From positions 1 to 54,145 of the forward strand of contig JACKAL010000009.1 of assembly GCA_020635085.1 (NCBI GenBank): 54,145 nucleotides of DNA, in the 5' to 3' direction. Every line of letters begins with the position of its first letter. The stretch's first letter is position 1. Source of the stretch: Pseudobdellovibrionaceae bacterium (lineage in GTDB: Bacteria; Bdellovibrionota; Bdellovibrionia; Bdellovibrionales; JAGQZY01). This document shows, piece by piece, positions 52,946-54,145 of the stretch. Made by a program: the position numbers and the translations under genes. Under the pieces are notes generated by a model that saw only the letters and a program-made list of their open reading frames with translations, made no database searches and was not told the DNA's origin.

Positions 52946-52956
52946 CTCATAAAAAT

Positions 52957-54145
52957 TTACAGCGCGGCTTGTGACATAGGATTTGCCTGTGGCTTCACCC
53001 CTTCTCCCTCAAAGTATTGTAAAAGAATTTGTTTTTTCGAACCATCATAATACGAAATCGCTAACGTATCTGAAAAATGACCAAATGTTTTTGGCGCAAA
53101 ATGAACTTGTAATGTACAAGACTCTTGCGATTTTAAATTTGCACCACATGTTCCGCCCGTGCCTGGATAGGCTCCTCCAACAAACCCAAAAGGTGCATCA
53201 AAACCATTTTCAGCCTTTAGCAGTGTTGCTACTGTTGCACCATTATTTTTTATTGTTATTGTTGCAAGTTCTGGATTTCCTTTACCAATGGTCACATCAG
53301 GAAAGGTAAACACAGAGTTATGTGACCCACTGATTGATAATTCCAACACTGCAGGCGACTCACTACTGCCAGTGAGATCTCGTTCTACAGTTTGATTAAG
53401 GACTCCATCATCGTAAGATATGGATAGAGCATCATTATACTTATATCCAGCCTGCGTGGGCGCATAACGCACAACTACTGTGCATGACGCTCCCGACGCA
53501 AGGCTAGCAGTACATGTACCTCCACTGCCAGGGTAACTTCCTCCAGCGAAAGAAAATGGTTTGGCAAGACCGCCCCCCATCATACTTGAAGCTGTATAAC
53601 CGCCAGAATTAATGATTGTAAAAACCCTATCTTTTATTTGGCCCACACTGACGGCGCCAAAATCATATGATGGTCCATTGGAAATACTTAGCAGTGCAGG
53701 TATTGCAGCCACACCAATAATTCCCCGGAACGCGGTCTGACTTATGGAACCATCGTAATAATCTATATCAATACTATCTGTATCCCCGGCACTTGACGCC
53801 ACGGGTGCGTAACTCACGTTGATCGTGCACGATCCGTCAGGAACTAATGTGGCTCCACACGTGCCCCCAGTGCCTGGGTAACTTCCACCCGCAAAACTAT
53901 ACGGCGGAGCCACTCCGCCCCCACTCATTGTGAGCGCTGTAGAACCACCCGTGTTTGTTAGTGTAAACACATGCTCCCGCACACTTCCTGTCGCCACAGT
54001 GCCGAAGTTGTAGGGCTCGGCTTCGCTGATCACGATCACCGCGGGCAATGTGCCTGTTCCTGTAATATCACGAGTTGTCGTGACTGTAGATGATCCATTA
54101 AAATAATCTAATTGGATCGTATCATTCGCCACACCCGTCGAGGTT
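52957..54145 (-). CDS. large protein of choice-of-anchor-D Ig-like repeats (partial, N-terminus off the right edge)
   Basis: About 395 codons, open to the right edge (a GTG at 54132 is not the start). Three full repeats and part of a fourth of ~100 residues each follow the pattern Y(D/N)FG.V..G......T..N.G(G)....S....G.Y.F.GGSYPG.GGTC....L....SC...V.YAP, each with two cysteines. This is the choice-of-anchor-D / ASPM-SPD-2-Hydin-type Ig fold seen in large secreted surface proteins. The C-terminus (GEGVKPQANPMSQAAL) has no sorting motif I recognise. Adhesion or cell-surface function is inferred. Confidence 0.8.
   Translation of the reverse strand, partial: TSTGVANDTIQLDYFNGSSTVTTTRDITGTGTLPAVIVISEAEPYNFGTVATGSVREHVFTLTNTGGSTALTMSGGGVAPPYSFAGGSYPGTGGTCGATLVPDGSCTINVSYAPVASSAGDTDSIDIDYYDGSISQTAFRGIIGVAAIPALLSISNGPSYDFGAVSVGQIKDRVFTIINSGGYTASSMMGGGLAKPFSFAGGSYPGSGGTCTASLASGASCTVVVRYAPTQAGYKYNDALSISYDDGVLNQTVERDLTGSSESPAVLELSISGSHNSVFTFPDVTIGKGNPELATITIKNNGATVATLLKAENGFDAPFGFVGGAYPGTGGTCGANLKSQESCTLQVHFAPKTFGHFSDTLAISYYDGSKKQILLQYFEGEGVKPQANPMSQAAL

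Overview
The window looks like chromosomal core DNA of a Gram-negative predatory-type deltaproteobacterium, most likely Bdellovibrionota. This rests on three things. The gene neighbourhood recA, cinA-type amidase, pgpA divergent from pilT-recX-alaS is, from memory, typical of Bdellovibrio-like genomes. Lipoproteins, outer-membrane barrels and secreted cytochromes are abundant. The content also includes a PilZ protein, an Eis-like acetyltransferase and a Tat-exported DUF1501 protein. No search could be run, so the lineage is an inference. I see no rRNA, tRNA, CRISPR array, insertion sequence or prophage gene.

Layout. 1-3240 (minus): an exported cytochrome / DUF1501 operon cut by the left edge. 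3422-6448 (plus): an exported BtpA-type TIM barrel, a gene-poor stretch with two covarying hairpins, and a secreted helical protein. 6595-9747: a lipoprotein resembling an M20 peptidase with its metal site eroded, then aspartate kinase. 9884-11962 (minus): pgpA, pncC and recA, overlapping. 12159-16489 (plus): pilT, recX, alaS. 16587-20251: a three-gene outer-membrane barrel operon, whose first product carries a heme motif, divergent from a YceI protein and a lipoprotein cytochrome with a CX3CH motif. 20314-23844: a membrane-anchored unknown, speB, mutY and a small secreted protein. 23926-26367: a DUF6249-like membrane protein, an ECF sigma factor and a small membrane protein in one operon, then a secreted protein built of three four-cysteine repeats. 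26385-30682: DEAD-box helicase, alpha/beta hydrolase, pcnB, tatA. 30691-37836 (minus): a DoxX-like protein, thiBPQ-type thiamine transport genes, transketolase (a thiamine-diphosphate enzyme) and an S41-like lipoprotein.

37953-43638: Eis-like acetyltransferase and lipoprotein, a 135-bp palindromic element, elbB, a crotonase, a PilZ protein and citrate synthase. 43871-48073: a PPM/SpoIIE-type phosphatase relative lacking a metal aspartate, a SirB1-like protein, rsmJ, a polyprenyl synthase and a hotdog thioesterase. 48079-52892: a soluble GAF histidine kinase, an esterase, and an operon of adenosine-deaminase-like protein, low-molecular-weight phosphatase and ApaG. From 52957 to the right edge runs the C-terminal part of a large protein of Ig-like choice-of-anchor-D repeats.

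Most genes are housekeeping or cell-envelope genes. The least familiar material is the heme-barrel / CX3CH cytochrome cluster, the cysteine-repeat protein beside the ECF operon, several enzyme-like proteins with eroded active sites, and three families of non-coding hairpins: the pair at 4293/4361, the pair at 6583/9851, and the 39830 palindrome. Translation starts were chosen by Shine-Dalgarno matches, signal peptides and family length. Several are GTG or TTG, and uncertain ones are flagged.
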